The notes beneath the pieces were generated by a model, which made no database searches, was not told the DNA's origin, and worked only from the letters and a program-made list of their open reading frames with translations. Of a DNA stretch of 32,356 nucleotides, positions 22,372-30,278 are shown one piece after another. The DNA lies in contig DANX01000117.1 of the NCBI GenBank assembly GCA_002502295.1, positions 1 through 32,356 of the forward strand. The letters are read 5' to 3'. Each line of letters opens with the position of its first letter. Position 1 is the first letter of the stretch. This DNA is from Euryarchaeota archaeon UBA561. GTDB taxonomy: Archaea; Thermoplasmatota; Poseidoniia; Poseidoniales; Poseidoniaceae. The translations under genes were made by a program, and so were the position numbers.

Positions 22372-24900
22372 CTACTGGTCGAGGAGTTTGTTCTTCTTAG
22401 CCTCCTTCAGGTCAATGCCGGCAGGAAGTCCAAGGTCAACCGGTAGGCCGCCGATGGTGATGGTTATTCCAGTAAGGTGGGTGAAGAGACCAAGCGGAAC
22501 ATCACCACGAAGCATCTTGTAGGCTTTTTTGGAGGTGTGTTGGCGCACGCCTTTCTCGCTCAAAAGAAGCGACCAAGCATTTGATTGGAGCGCATGTTGC
22601 TTGAGCTCGGTTGAGTCAAACACCGGAGGTATCGCTGTGTTATGCATGTTCCACGATCGCTTCCAATCGGTTTCATCCTCCACTGCCCAACGAATTTTGG
22701 TCGGTTCAGATGGAGGCCGCTTCGCCATTCCAAGCGTGGCCAACTGATGCAAAACAGCCCGTACATGCGGATGACGGGGGGATAAAATCGCCAGTTGCTT
22801 CACGCTGTTGATGGCCGTAAGGGTTCTTCCGCCATCAAAATTGAGCAGGGCTTTCACCAAGTTGCCCTGTATCCACGTTTCGTCTCCAAGGCCAGCCAAC
22901 GTTCTCTCAAGGTGGTTGAGGGCTTGTTCACTCTGCCCGTTCATTCGCATTCTTGCGATTTCAGACAGGTACATTGATCGTTGAGCTGGTTGGCGAACAG
23001 GGGTTGTTCGTAGCGAGGCACTTCCGTTTTGAAACTCGTTCAACATTCGAATGTTGTCTTTTCGTAGTGGGTCAATGCTCAACATCGAGATGGCTTCTTT
23101 GTCCAGATGTAACTGGCCGCACAGCAGACTGGCTGCCCAGCGAAGGCGCACGGCTTCAATGTCGTCGTTGTTGAGCAACGCCAATCGCGGTACGGCTTCA
23201 CGGTAATCACGCTGAGCCAAGCTTGCTGCACACAGGACGAGACGGGAAATTTGGGCGTCTCGGCCGCCTTGAAGCGCCAACAGGTCAACGGCCAGTTCTT
23301 CAGCCTCATCCCAGCGCCCTAGGCCAACGTGAAGCAGCATTTCCGCCTTGGTTGTACGTATCATGTCCAGTCCCACAAGCTTCGCCTCTCTCCCTTGGGT
23401 GGAGGCCTCAAATCGTTCAATGGCGGTGTTCCAATCGTCCTTTCCTAACAATTCGCTGGTTGGGCGTTGTTTGAGGTAAATCATGTCGCTCATGCCGCGA
23501 AGGCGGGTTCGGTCCTCGTCCATCGAGGCGTCGAAGTTAATTTCGTCAAGTTGCGCAGAGCGCTTTCTTGAAAAGGCCCATACGAACAAAAAGGCGACTT
23601 GGCCGCCGGAGGCTAACATCCACGTCAGTTGTTCAAGCATGTCCTTTTCGAGCACTGCGCATACATCGCTTTCCCACTTGCCACACTGCGCCCCCTGCGG
23701 AAGAAAGCTGGAATCCCAGAACGTGATCATCGCCAGAGCAAGAAGCAGCATGGATTGGCCAGCAAAGCCGGTGAAGCAGAAGTTGAGAACGTTGGCCTGC
23801 TGTATGGGTTCAGCCCGAAGCAGACGGCTGTCTGCGAGGCGGATACCGCCCCATCCAGAGACATCTTGAATGTCGAGAAAGAGGATTCGCGCCACTTCGT
23901 AAACAAAGAGGAACCCGATGGCGGCGACGTTGAGGAGAAGGAAGAGCAGGAGCGTTGTCACAATCGGCACCCGTATGCCGGCTTGGGGGATGTAAGAGAA
24001 CAATTCGATAAGGCCGAAACCAAGCAATCCTCCTTCTTCCATGTACGTCGATTGTGGCCGGTATTCAGGTAAGTTCAACACACGATCGGAATGGACGAAC
24101 ATGTCTGGGTTGTACAACAACAGAAGGAGTGAAATGACTGTATTTACGGCCACGAATGGCATGGCGATGAGGTTGACGTGAACCACTTGAGCAATGAATT
24201 GCTGTCGTGCATTCGGCAGATGGTTGTGAAAAGGAGATGCTCCACCTTTGGCGATTTGTTCGGATGATTGTTTCAAAGCATGCCACGAAGATCCGAGGAT
24301 GCGCCCGTAGGCCAAGATTGCTGGGCTGAAAGCAACCAGGGCAATCATGCTGTATTGCGTCATTTGTGGAACATTTCTGGCGTCGAGAACAAAGCCCACA
24401 CCCAAAGCCAGCAATAACCATGCAATGGAGAGCGCTACGTAGGATACGTTTCGAAGTGTTGAGTTGCTCTGCAGAGACGCCCGGCTTACGCCGATGGGAC
24501 GAATGATCTGAGCGCCAAGAGAGGTTCCGGTTGAGACGATGGCAGGGAGAATGATGAGCAGGAGTGCAAAGGCAATCGATGAAGCATGGTAGCCGTCGGA
24601 CCCTCCGGCCCGGAAGTTGAGAAATTCAAACAAGAGCACAAGGCTCCCCGTCAGGGCCATCAAGTAGGAAACAACACCAAACCGTGTTCCTTTCCTTGAC
24701 AAGAGCATTCGCACATCGTCGACGGTGGACGTTACCTGGTGAACTTCGTAATTCCGTTCACCGGTTGGGAAGGCCACTTGCAAGCCAATAAGTTGTCGAG
24801 GAACGATGTACTGCCAAAAGAACCAAGCCGTTAGGGAGGCAAACACGAGCGGGAAGAACATGTTCCATGAATACCCTTGAATGATGGAGGGAGAAGTCAT
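22372..24900 (-). CDS. Large polytopic membrane protein with TPR-like cytoplasmic region
   Basis: An 842-residue protein with about nine membrane segments in the first 440 residues: the first near 15-33, the second near 73-93, and the last in the stretch LTWMLASGGQVAFLFVWAF. A loop between the later helices has two cysteines (CGKWESDVC), possibly a disulfide outside the cell. Residues from about 470 to 720 are paired helices in the style of tetratricopeptide repeats, for example the units with GRWDEAEELAVDLLAL and NGQSEQALNHLERTLAGLG. The last 100 residues have a hydrophobic, glycine-rich stretch. No family is recognised. The gene begins 6 bases after the thrS stop, so it is likely co-transcribed with thrS, though a functional link is not implied. 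Confidence 0.8.
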   Translation of the reverse strand: MTSPSIIQGYSWNMFFPLVFASLTAWFFWQYIVPRQLIGLQVAFPTGERNYEVHQVTSTVDDVRMLLSRKGTRFGVVSYLMALTGSLVLLFEFLNFRAGGSDGYHASSIAFALLLIILPAIVSTGTSLGAQIIRPIGVSRASLQSNSTLRNVSYVALSIAWLLLALGVGFVLDARNVPQMTQYSMIALVAFSPAILAYGRILGSSWHALKQSSEQIAKGGASPFHNHLPNARQQFIAQVVHVNLIAMPFVAVNTVISLLLLLYNPDMFVHSDRVLNLPEYRPQSTYMEEGGLLGFGLIELFSYIPQAGIRVPIVTTLLLFLLLNVAAIGFLFVYEVARILFLDIQDVSGWGGIRLADSRLLRAEPIQQANVLNFCFTGFAGQSMLLLALAMITFWDSSFLPQGAQCGKWESDVCAVLEKDMLEQLTWMLASGGQVAFLFVWAFSRKRSAQLDEINFDASMDEDRTRLRGMSDMIYLKQRPTSELLGKDDWNTAIERFEASTQGREAKLVGLDMIRTTKAEMLLHVGLGRWDEAEELAVDLLALQGGRDAQISRLVLCAASLAQRDYREAVPRLALLNNDDIEAVRLRWAASLLCGQLHLDKEAISMLSIDPLRKDNIRMLNEFQNGSASLRTTPVRQPAQRSMYLSEIARMRMNGQSEQALNHLERTLAGLGDETWIQGNLVKALLNFDGGRTLTAINSVKQLAILSPRHPHVRAVLHQLATLGMAKRPPSEPTKIRWAVEDETDWKRSWNMHNTAIPPVFDSTELKQHALQSNAWSLLLSEKGVRQHTSKKAYKMLRGDVPLGLFTHLTGITITIGGLPVDLGLPAGIDLKEAKKNKLLDQ

Positions 24901-24906
24901 GTCGTC

Positions 24907-26931
24907 TCACTCGGATGGGGGGGGAACCAGCGATGGTTGGCTGACCTTTTCGCTAATTTCAGTGGTGATGGATGATACGAAGTCTTGCAGAGGAATGCCG
25001 GCGACTTGGTCACCGTTCCGGGCTCGAAGACTAACGGTGCCGTTTTTTTGTTCCTCATCGCCGAGGATAACCAAATACGCCGGTTGGAGTTTTCTGTGGT
25101 TTCGAATTTTCTTCATGATGTTGTTGTCGGAGTCATCAACCTCGACACGCACCTCGGCAGCCTTCAATGCTTCAGCCACCTTGTTGGCGTAGGCTTTGTG
25201 CTCTTCTCGGATGGAGATGATGTGGCACTGCGTTGGGGTGAGCCATGTAGGGAAGCGTCCGGCGAAGTGTTCTATGAGAACTCCACAGAAGCGTTCCATT
25301 GAGCCAAATGGGGCGCGATGAATCATTACGGGTCGGTGCATTTCACCATCGCTTCCTTTGTAGGTTAAATCAAACCGCTCAGGAAGATTGTAATCCACTT
25401 GAACCGTTCCGAGTTGCCATTCACGTCCGATCACGTCTTTGACGACAAAGTCAATTTTCGGTCCGTAAAACGCTGCTTCACCTTCCTCTTCAGACCACGC
25501 AACTCCCAGGGATTCAGCCGCCGCTCGGCAGGCTTCCTCAGCTTTGTCCCAACGCTTTGGGTCTCCGACGTATTTGGAGGAATCTGGGTCCCTCAATCCG
25601 ACACGAACCCGGTAGTCTTCCATGCCGAGTTTGTCAAAGATGATTTGAACAAGTTCGATGCATCCAAGAACTTCCTTGGCGAGTTGATCCTCTGTGACAA
25701 ACAGATGGGCATCGTCTTGTGTGAAGCCACGGACTCGGGTCATCCCAGAGATTTCACCGGATTGCTCCCAACGGTAGACGGTGCCGAATTCAGCGAGCCT
25801 CAATGGAAGGTTTCGATAGGAACGCGCTTGGCTAGCGTAGATTTTGACGTGGTGTGGGCAATTCATTGGCTTGAGCATGTATCCATCAATCTCACCCGAT
25901 TTCATCATGTTGGAGAGGTCGCCACAGGTGCATCCTTCATCCGCCAATTTGTTCATCAAATCGCGTTCAACGAGTGGCGGGTACTGCGAGTCTTGGTAGT
26001 AAGGGAAGTGACCCGATGTCCTGTAAAGATCCAACTTTCCGATGTGGGGTGTAAACACTTGCGCGTAACCTTGCCGACGGAGGTGATGAGAAATGAAATC
26101 TTGCAATTCTTGACGGATGATGGCGCCGCGGGGCGTCCATAGAATGAGCCCCTGCCCCACTTCTTCATCGATATGAAAGAGCTGCAAGTCTTTGCCGAGT
26201 TTGCGATGATCTCGCTTTTTTGCCTCTTCTAAACGGTTGAGTGTGGCCTTGAGTGCGTCCTTGGAGGGTTCGACCAAGCCGTAAATGCGAACCAATTGTT
26301 CTCTGTTTTGATCGCCTCGCCAGTAGGCGGTTGAGATTGAGGTGAGTCGAAAGTGCATCAGTTTCGAGGTGCTTGGAACGTGCGGTCCGAGGCAAAGGTC
26401 GTACCAATTTCCCTGCGTGTAAATGGTTGAACCGTCCCCCGCTTCCAATCGCTGATCGATAATTTCAAGTTTGTATGGATTGGATTCAAAGTGTTCCCGT
26501 AGGCTAGCATGGTCGAGTTCAATACGTGCAATGGCCAAGTTCTGGCGCGCCAGTTGCTGCATTTTTTTCTCAATGGCTTTGAGGTCGCTTTGGGCGATAG
26601 GTTCCATCGCAAAGTCGTAGTAAAAACCGCCATCGATTGCAGGACCGATGGTTGGTAGGGCATGAGGGTACAATTCAACGACGGCTTGAGCCAAGAGGTG
26701 AGCGGTCGAATGACGCAAAATGTACATGCCTTCGTCCGACTCGGTGCGGATGCCCTCGACGGAGCATGATGTGTCCAAGGGCGTCATCAAGTCTTTCTGC
26801 GCCCCATCCACCTTGGCCGCAACGCATCCATGCTTTTTGCCCAGAGCATCGGTGACGACCTCGCCACACGTGATTCCAGCAGCGTATTCGTTCACCGTGC
26901 CGTCGGGGAGCGTGATGTGAATCATGGCCAT
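24907..26931 (-). CDS. thrS: Threonyl-tRNA synthetase (bacterial type)
   Basis: Charges tRNA-Thr. The 674-residue protein has an N-terminal TGS domain (1-65), then a bacterial-type editing domain with H74 and H78 in HSTAH and C180 and H184 in CLGPH. It then has a class II core with the zinc ligands C358, H409 and H538, motif 2 around TRVRGFTQDDAHLF, motif 3 around HRAPFGSMERF, and a C-terminal anticodon-binding domain. Most archaea instead have a D-aminoacyl-deacylase-like N-terminal editing domain, so this looks bacterial in origin. Compared with the E. coli enzyme there is an insertion of roughly 20 residues before the zinc cysteine that carries C334 and C336. The start at 26931 has a GGAGGAA site 9 nt upstream; an ATG at 26925 is an alternative. 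Eight consecutive G (plus strand) lie near the stop. Confidence 0.96.
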   Translation of the reverse strand: MAMIHITLPDGTVNEYAAGITCGEVVTDALGKKHGCVAAKVDGAQKDLMTPLDTSCSVEGIRTESDEGMYILRHSTAHLLAQAVVELYPHALPTIGPAIDGGFYYDFAMEPIAQSDLKAIEKKMQQLARQNLAIARIELDHASLREHFESNPYKLEIIDQRLEAGDGSTIYTQGNWYDLCLGPHVPSTSKLMHFRLTSISTAYWRGDQNREQLVRIYGLVEPSKDALKATLNRLEEAKKRDHRKLGKDLQLFHIDEEVGQGLILWTPRGAIIRQELQDFISHHLRRQGYAQVFTPHIGKLDLYRTSGHFPYYQDSQYPPLVERDLMNKLADEGCTCGDLSNMMKSGEIDGYMLKPMNCPHHVKIYASQARSYRNLPLRLAEFGTVYRWEQSGEISGMTRVRGFTQDDAHLFVTEDQLAKEVLGCIELVQIIFDKLGMEDYRVRVGLRDPDSSKYVGDPKRWDKAEEACRAAAESLGVAWSEEEGEAAFYGPKIDFVVKDVIGREWQLGTVQVDYNLPERFDLTYKGSDGEMHRPVMIHRAPFGSMERFCGVLIEHFAGRFPTWLTPTQCHIISIREEHKAYANKVAEALKAAEVRVEVDDSDNNIMKKIRNHRKLQPAYLVILGDEEQKNGTVSLRARNGDQVAGIPLQDFVSSITTEISEKVSQPSLVPPPSE

Positions 26932-26947
26932 GCTCTCATTCCTCCGT

Positions 26948-26964
26948 CAACCCCTACGGGGTTG
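26948..26964 (-). promoter_or_regulatory. Hairpin CAACCCCGTAGGGGTTG in the thrS leader
   Basis: A perfect inverted repeat with 7-bp arms and a GTA loop, 16 nt before the thrS ATG and 2-3 nt before the GGAGGAA ribosome binding site. Its core CCCGTAGGG is the same as in the sdhC leader. A leader RNA element or a protein-binding site is possible; termination of the upstream gene is also possible, though no T-run follows. Confidence 0.4.
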
Positions 26965-27013
26965 CGCCTTTGCTATGAATCCCGCGCTTCGATGAGGGCC
27001 CTAACTTGCCGTT

Positions 27014-27328
27014 CTACCATTCAACATCAAAGTCGTCACCTGGTTGGGCACTGGGAGTCTTGAGAACCGTGGGTTTGGTGGGCGTTGATGACGCTCGTGG
27101 CGGTTGTTCGGGTTTTGTGTTCGGTGGCTTCACCGTAAACGAAGCTCGGTCTTCTACGGCGTCAATCCGTTGATTGTACACGTTCGGAAGAGGGGTTTGT
27201 TCTGGTGTTTGATCGTCTTTGGAAACGGGCGTTTCTGACGACAATTTCTCTTCGCCAACCTTCAATTCCGCAAAATCTCGGGCAAGAATGTCGTCGAGGT
27301 TGGGTTCATCCGAGGGTGGTCCTTTCAT
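27014..27328 (-). CDS. Hypothetical short disordered protein
   Basis: A 104-residue protein rich in Pro, Glu, Asp, Thr and Lys, almost certainly unstructured, with a short helical start (NLDDILARDFAELKVGEEKL, about residues 10-29) and an acidic end DDFDVEW. It has no membrane segment or cysteine. The codons look coding in style and the frame is clean, but no homology is recognised and the ribosome binding site is weak (GAGGAAGAG is too far upstream). It lies 82 bases upstream of thrS on the same strand and is divergent from the COG3199 gene. The short C-terminal motif could be a protein-docking tail, but this is only a guess. Confidence 0.55.
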   Translation of the reverse strand: MKGPPSDEPNLDDILARDFAELKVGEEKLSSETPVSKDDQTPEQTPLPNVYNQRIDAVEDRASFTVKPPNTKPEQPPRASSTPTKPTVLKTPSAQPGDDFDVEW

Positions 27329-27404
27329 GATGCATCATCCAGTCTCTTCCTCATGAAGGCTGGGGTCGTTTTCATCTTCATCCTGCCATCTTTGGAGAAG
27401 CAGG

Positions 27405-27412
27405 GATATTTG
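27405..27412 (+). promoter_or_regulatory. TATA-like box before the COG3199 gene
   Basis: GATATTTG is centred about 28 nt before the ATG at 27436. That spacing puts the transcription start at or next to the start codon, as in leaderless archaeal mRNAs. There is no ribosome binding site in the interval that would suggest otherwise. Confidence 0.4.
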
Positions 27413-27435
27413 AGGGAGTGGCCCGAGGGGTCTTC

Positions 27436-28620
27436 ATGCGCCTCGGCATAGTGGTTAATCCCGATGCAGGTTTAGGAGGCAAATTGGGGTTCAAAGGAAG
27501 CGACGGGCGGGCTGAGGAAGCGCGCGCTGCCGGCGCTGAAGACAGAGCAGGTCCACGAATGAAACAGTGCTTATCGCATCTCGTGGATTTGGCCGCTTCT
27601 TCGCTGAACCGCTCAAGAATTGAATTGGAACTCGTGATTTGGGACGGCCGGATGGGTGGAACCTGGGTGCCAGATTGGCCGTCGTCATGCGAGATGCGCG
27701 TCGAGGCCCTCGGTTCGACACCCTCGGCCACTACGCCGGAGGACACGGCGCATTTGGTTGAGCAACTCGTTGATGCGGGCGTTGAAGCCATTCTTTATGC
27801 CGGGGGTGACGGAACGACAAGAGATATTGTGAATGCCCTCGAGTCAGCGGGTGAAGAGGCACAAAAAACAGCGCTTATTGGCGTTCCAGGAGGCGTCAAA
27901 ATGCATTCGGGTTGTTTTGCCACAACGCCCAAAGCCGCTGCGGAAGTTGCTCTTTCTTTCGCCCTAGGAGACCTTCGCACGGCCATCACCGAGGTGATGG
28001 ACCTTGACGAAACGGTGTACGCCAAGGGCGAATGGAAGGTTCGAATGTACGGCGAAGCCTGGACGCCTTCATCGCCTCGTTTTATGCAAGGTGCGAAGGA
28101 GCAAGTTGAACGTGTCAGTGAAGAAGACACCATCGAAGGCCTCGCTCATCACGTCAGGACACTGATGGACGATGAGCCAGATTTGATGGTGGTGTGGGGA
28201 AGTGGGGGCACGCTTCGACGGATAGGTGAACACCTCGAACTCGAATTGACCTTGCTGGGCATTGACGTGCAGCATGACGGCACCGTTTATCACGACCTCA
28301 ACGAACGGAAACTCATCGACCTCATCGGTGCCCACACAACCGATACGGGCCCACGCCCTCTTCTTTTGCTCCTCTCGCCCATGGGCGGGCAAGGTTTCCT
28401 CATCGGGCGAGGAAATTTGCAACTCTCTCCAGACGTGCTTCGTCTCATCGGTCATGCCAACATTCTTGGTGTGGCGACACCATCGAAATTGATTGGACTT
28501 GAGGCGGTTCGCATCGATACAGGAGATGAGAGCCTTGACGCTGAATTCCAATCAAAGCGGTTCATCAAGATCCTTCAGGGATTTCGAACAACCCGGTTGA
28601 TTCGCGTGGCAGAACTCTGA
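27436..28620 (+). CDS. NAD-kinase-like protein of the COG3199 family
   Basis: A 394-residue protein of the ATP-NAD kinase-like family COG3199, related to NAD kinase and diacylglycerol kinase. The N-terminus (MRLGIVVNPDAGLGGKLGF) is typical of COG3199. The kinase signature GGDGT lies at 123-127 in YAGGDGTTRDI, followed by a glycine turn in GVPGGVKMHSG. It is longer than classical PpnK, as expected for this family. The substrate is uncertain; NAD phosphorylation is a family inference and has not been shown for most members. I chose ATG 27436 because the family N-terminus begins there; a GTG at 27418 would add six residues. The sirtuin gene, which consumes NAD, follows on the same strand after 89 bases with its own promoter. 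Confidence 0.87.
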   Translation: MRLGIVVNPDAGLGGKLGFKGSDGRAEEARAAGAEDRAGPRMKQCLSHLVDLAASSLNRSRIELELVIWDGRMGGTWVPDWPSSCEMRVEALGSTPSATTPEDTAHLVEQLVDAGVEAILYAGGDGTTRDIVNALESAGEEAQKTALIGVPGGVKMHSGCFATTPKAAAEVALSFALGDLRTAITEVMDLDETVYAKGEWKVRMYGEAWTPSSPRFMQGAKEQVERVSEEDTIEGLAHHVRTLMDDEPDLMVVWGSGGTLRRIGEHLELELTLLGIDVQHDGTVYHDLNERKLIDLIGAHTTDTGPRPLLLLLSPMGGQGFLIGRGNLQLSPDVLRLIGHANILGVATPSKLIGLEAVRIDTGDESLDAEFQSKRFIKILQGFRTTRLIRVAEL

Positions 28621-28682
28621 GACGTTCTTTGCGCGGAACCGATTATGTGCAAACACGCCTTCATGATGTCTTCATGTTGTTT

Positions 28683-28690
28683 CAAATAAT
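28683..28690 (+). promoter_or_regulatory. TATA-like box before the sirtuin gene
   Basis: CAAATAAT is centred about 24 nt before the ATG at 28710 in an otherwise GC-rich stretch. The spacing predicts transcription starting at the start codon, a leaderless mRNA, and suggests that the gene is not only read through from its neighbour. Confidence 0.45.
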
Positions 28691-28709
28691 CTGGCGGGAA
28701 TGACGCACC

Positions 28710-29423
28710 ATGCAAGGCAAACGGGTCGTGGTCCTGACCGGAGCAGGTATTTCGGCAGAATCAGGAATTCGAACGTTTCGAGACAACGACGGACTGTGGG
28801 AAAATCAACGCGTTGAGGATGTAGCGACACCTCGGGCATGGGAAGTGAATCCCGGACGCGTTTGGCGCTTCTATCAGGCGCGCCGACGCCAACTAAGCGA
28901 AGTGGAACCAAATCCTGCTCACGAAGCACTCGCCGAACTCTCCGATGGGTTGGAGCACATGGTTCTCATTACGCAGAACGTTGATGATTTGCACGAACGG
29001 GGCGGCAGCCAAGACGTCATCCACATGCACGGGCGCCTCGAAACACTCCGTTGTGAGGCGTCAGGACGATACGAACGCAGGATGAAGGATTCGGATCTTG
29101 TTGATGATTTCCTGGAATGCGACTGCTGCGCTGACCCTCAGCGTGTACGCCCCGATATCGTCTGGTTTGGTGAAATGCCCATGCACATGAACGAGATTTA
29201 CGCTGTGGTTGATGCCTGTGAGGTGTTCATGGTGGTTGGAAGTTCAGGCCATGTGTATCCAGCCGCCGACCTGGTGCACATCGCACAAGCCAACGGAGCA
29301 CACACCATCTTGGTCAACGCAGAACCTCCCCTCAACGTGGATTATTTTGATGAGGTTCACCTTGGAATGGCAGGTGAGTTGCTTCCCGGCTTGGTCCAAG
29401 GCTGGCTTGCTCCATCTGGCTAA
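28710..29423 (+). CDS. NAD-dependent protein deacylase (sirtuin, CobB-like)
   Basis: A 237-residue class III sirtuin that removes acyl groups from lysines, using NAD and releasing nicotinamide. The NAD site is GAGISAESGIRTFR at 11-24 and TQNVDDLHERGG at 88-99; the catalytic histidine is H107 in HMHG. Y55 and R58 in FYQARRRQ match the Tyr-x2-Arg pair that lets CobB and Sirt5 accept succinyl or malonyl lysines, so desuccinylase activity is plausible. The zinc region has C115, C137, C139 and C140 and follows the CobB layout. It ends with a conserved-looking segment VWFGEMP at 151-157. The wording is close to bacterial CobB, which suggests ancient transfer from bacteria. Cytoplasmic. Confidence 0.93.
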   Translation: MQGKRVVVLTGAGISAESGIRTFRDNDGLWENQRVEDVATPRAWEVNPGRVWRFYQARRRQLSEVEPNPAHEALAELSDGLEHMVLITQNVDDLHERGGSQDVIHMHGRLETLRCEASGRYERRMKDSDLVDDFLECDCCADPQRVRPDIVWFGEMPMHMNEIYAVVDACEVFMVVGSSGHVYPAADLVHIAQANGAHTILVNAEPPLNVDYFDEVHLGMAGELLPGLVQGWLAPSG

Positions 29424-29431
29424 ATTCTTGA

Positions 29432-30148
29432 TCAACCTTCTCCGGTTACGAAGATGTGTTGGCAACTTGGGCATTGGACTTCGCCGCTGTAGGCTGCTGG
29501 AAATCGCAATTTCTTCCCGCATGATGGGCACGGGGTTGTGGCTTTCTCTTCGCCTTTTTGATGTGCGTGGCGCGGTTTTTCTCCACCTTCTGATTTTTCC
29601 AAATCGTATTCCAGCACAAGTTTCGTGATCGCTGACACCAAAAACACGGCCATTCCAATCTTCATGGCCTTGTCGGGGTAAAATATCCAGTTAACGAACG
29701 TCTGCTCCAAATCGCTGCAACCTCCAAAGGCGCACATACTCCCGAGGAGAAGGAAAAATATTCCAATCAGGAATATGAACCCGTAGGCTAACGTGAACGT
29801 GACTCCACCGATGGTCATCGCTGCTCCAGCGAGTTCGATATTCGAGATGCGCTGAGTCTGATGCGCCGCCACGTTTGACACGGCCATGGCCCCACCCTCA
29901 CGTACCTTTGGAGTTTCGAGGCCGACCATCGGTCGCTCTCCATGGGCCGATATGTACAGGAGCACGGCGATGATGAGGGGAGGAAGGGTGCAAAAAAAGG
30001 CCAAAATAGGCGTCAAGACCTCTTGGCAGTCAGAATAGAATACACCGGTTTCCATGTTCGTGCAGGACATCACGTTTGGAAAGATGAGGTACCAACCGAG
30101 GGTCAAGAGGACAAAAAGACCACTTTTACCACCCGGGAGTGATGCCAT
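29432..30148 (-). CDS. Hypothetical membrane protein with C-terminal zinc ribbon
   Basis: A 238-residue protein with membrane segments near 9-24, 45-67, 109-140 (probably one long or two short helices) and 161-180. A C-terminal zinc-ribbon-like domain has C207, C210, C226 and C229 in the pattern CPSC-x15-CPSC. Two cysteines in the first outer loop (C29, C41) and two near 139-144 could form disulfides. Zinc ribbons attached to membrane proteins occur in several archaeal groups without a known role. The 3' end converges on the sirtuin gene with an 8-base gap. The start at 30148 has no ribosome binding site; GAAATC about 26 nt upstream is a weak TATA candidate. No family name can be given. Confidence 0.72.
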   Translation of the reverse strand: MASLPGGKSGLFVLLTLGWYLIFPNVMSCTNMETGVFYSDCQEVLTPILAFFCTLPPLIIAVLLYISAHGERPMVGLETPKVREGGAMAVSNVAAHQTQRISNIELAGAAMTIGGVTFTLAYGFIFLIGIFFLLLGSMCAFGGCSDLEQTFVNWIFYPDKAMKIGMAVFLVSAITKLVLEYDLEKSEGGEKPRHAHQKGEEKATTPCPSCGKKLRFPAAYSGEVQCPSCQHIFVTGEG

Positions 30149-30191
30149 ATGGAGGAATTATGGGCTTGTAGATTTCAATGTTCACCCGGTA

Positions 30192-30209
30192 CGCAGCACC
30201 ATGGCTGCG
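30192..30209 (-). terminator. Stem-loop after the single-pass membrane protein gene
   Basis: CGCAGC and GCTGCG arms of 6 bp around a 6-nt loop (ACCATG), about 70 nt after the stop of the gene at 30279-31022. No T-run follows, so an intrinsic terminator is uncertain; archaeal termination relies mainly on T-runs. It lies in the 130-base gap 30149-30278, where I see nothing else. Confidence 0.25.
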
Positions 30210-30278
30210 CTGAATAACTCGGATTCAACGAATTTGCCTGTTTGGCCAATCATGATTTCGTGTACGGGTACTCTCGTC

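Noticed and set aside
24913..24921. Run of eight G near the thrS stop as a sign of frameshift
   Set aside because: The frame through the run ends in a normal stop 6 bases before the next gene, and the C-terminal domain is complete. It is a possible sequencing weak spot only.
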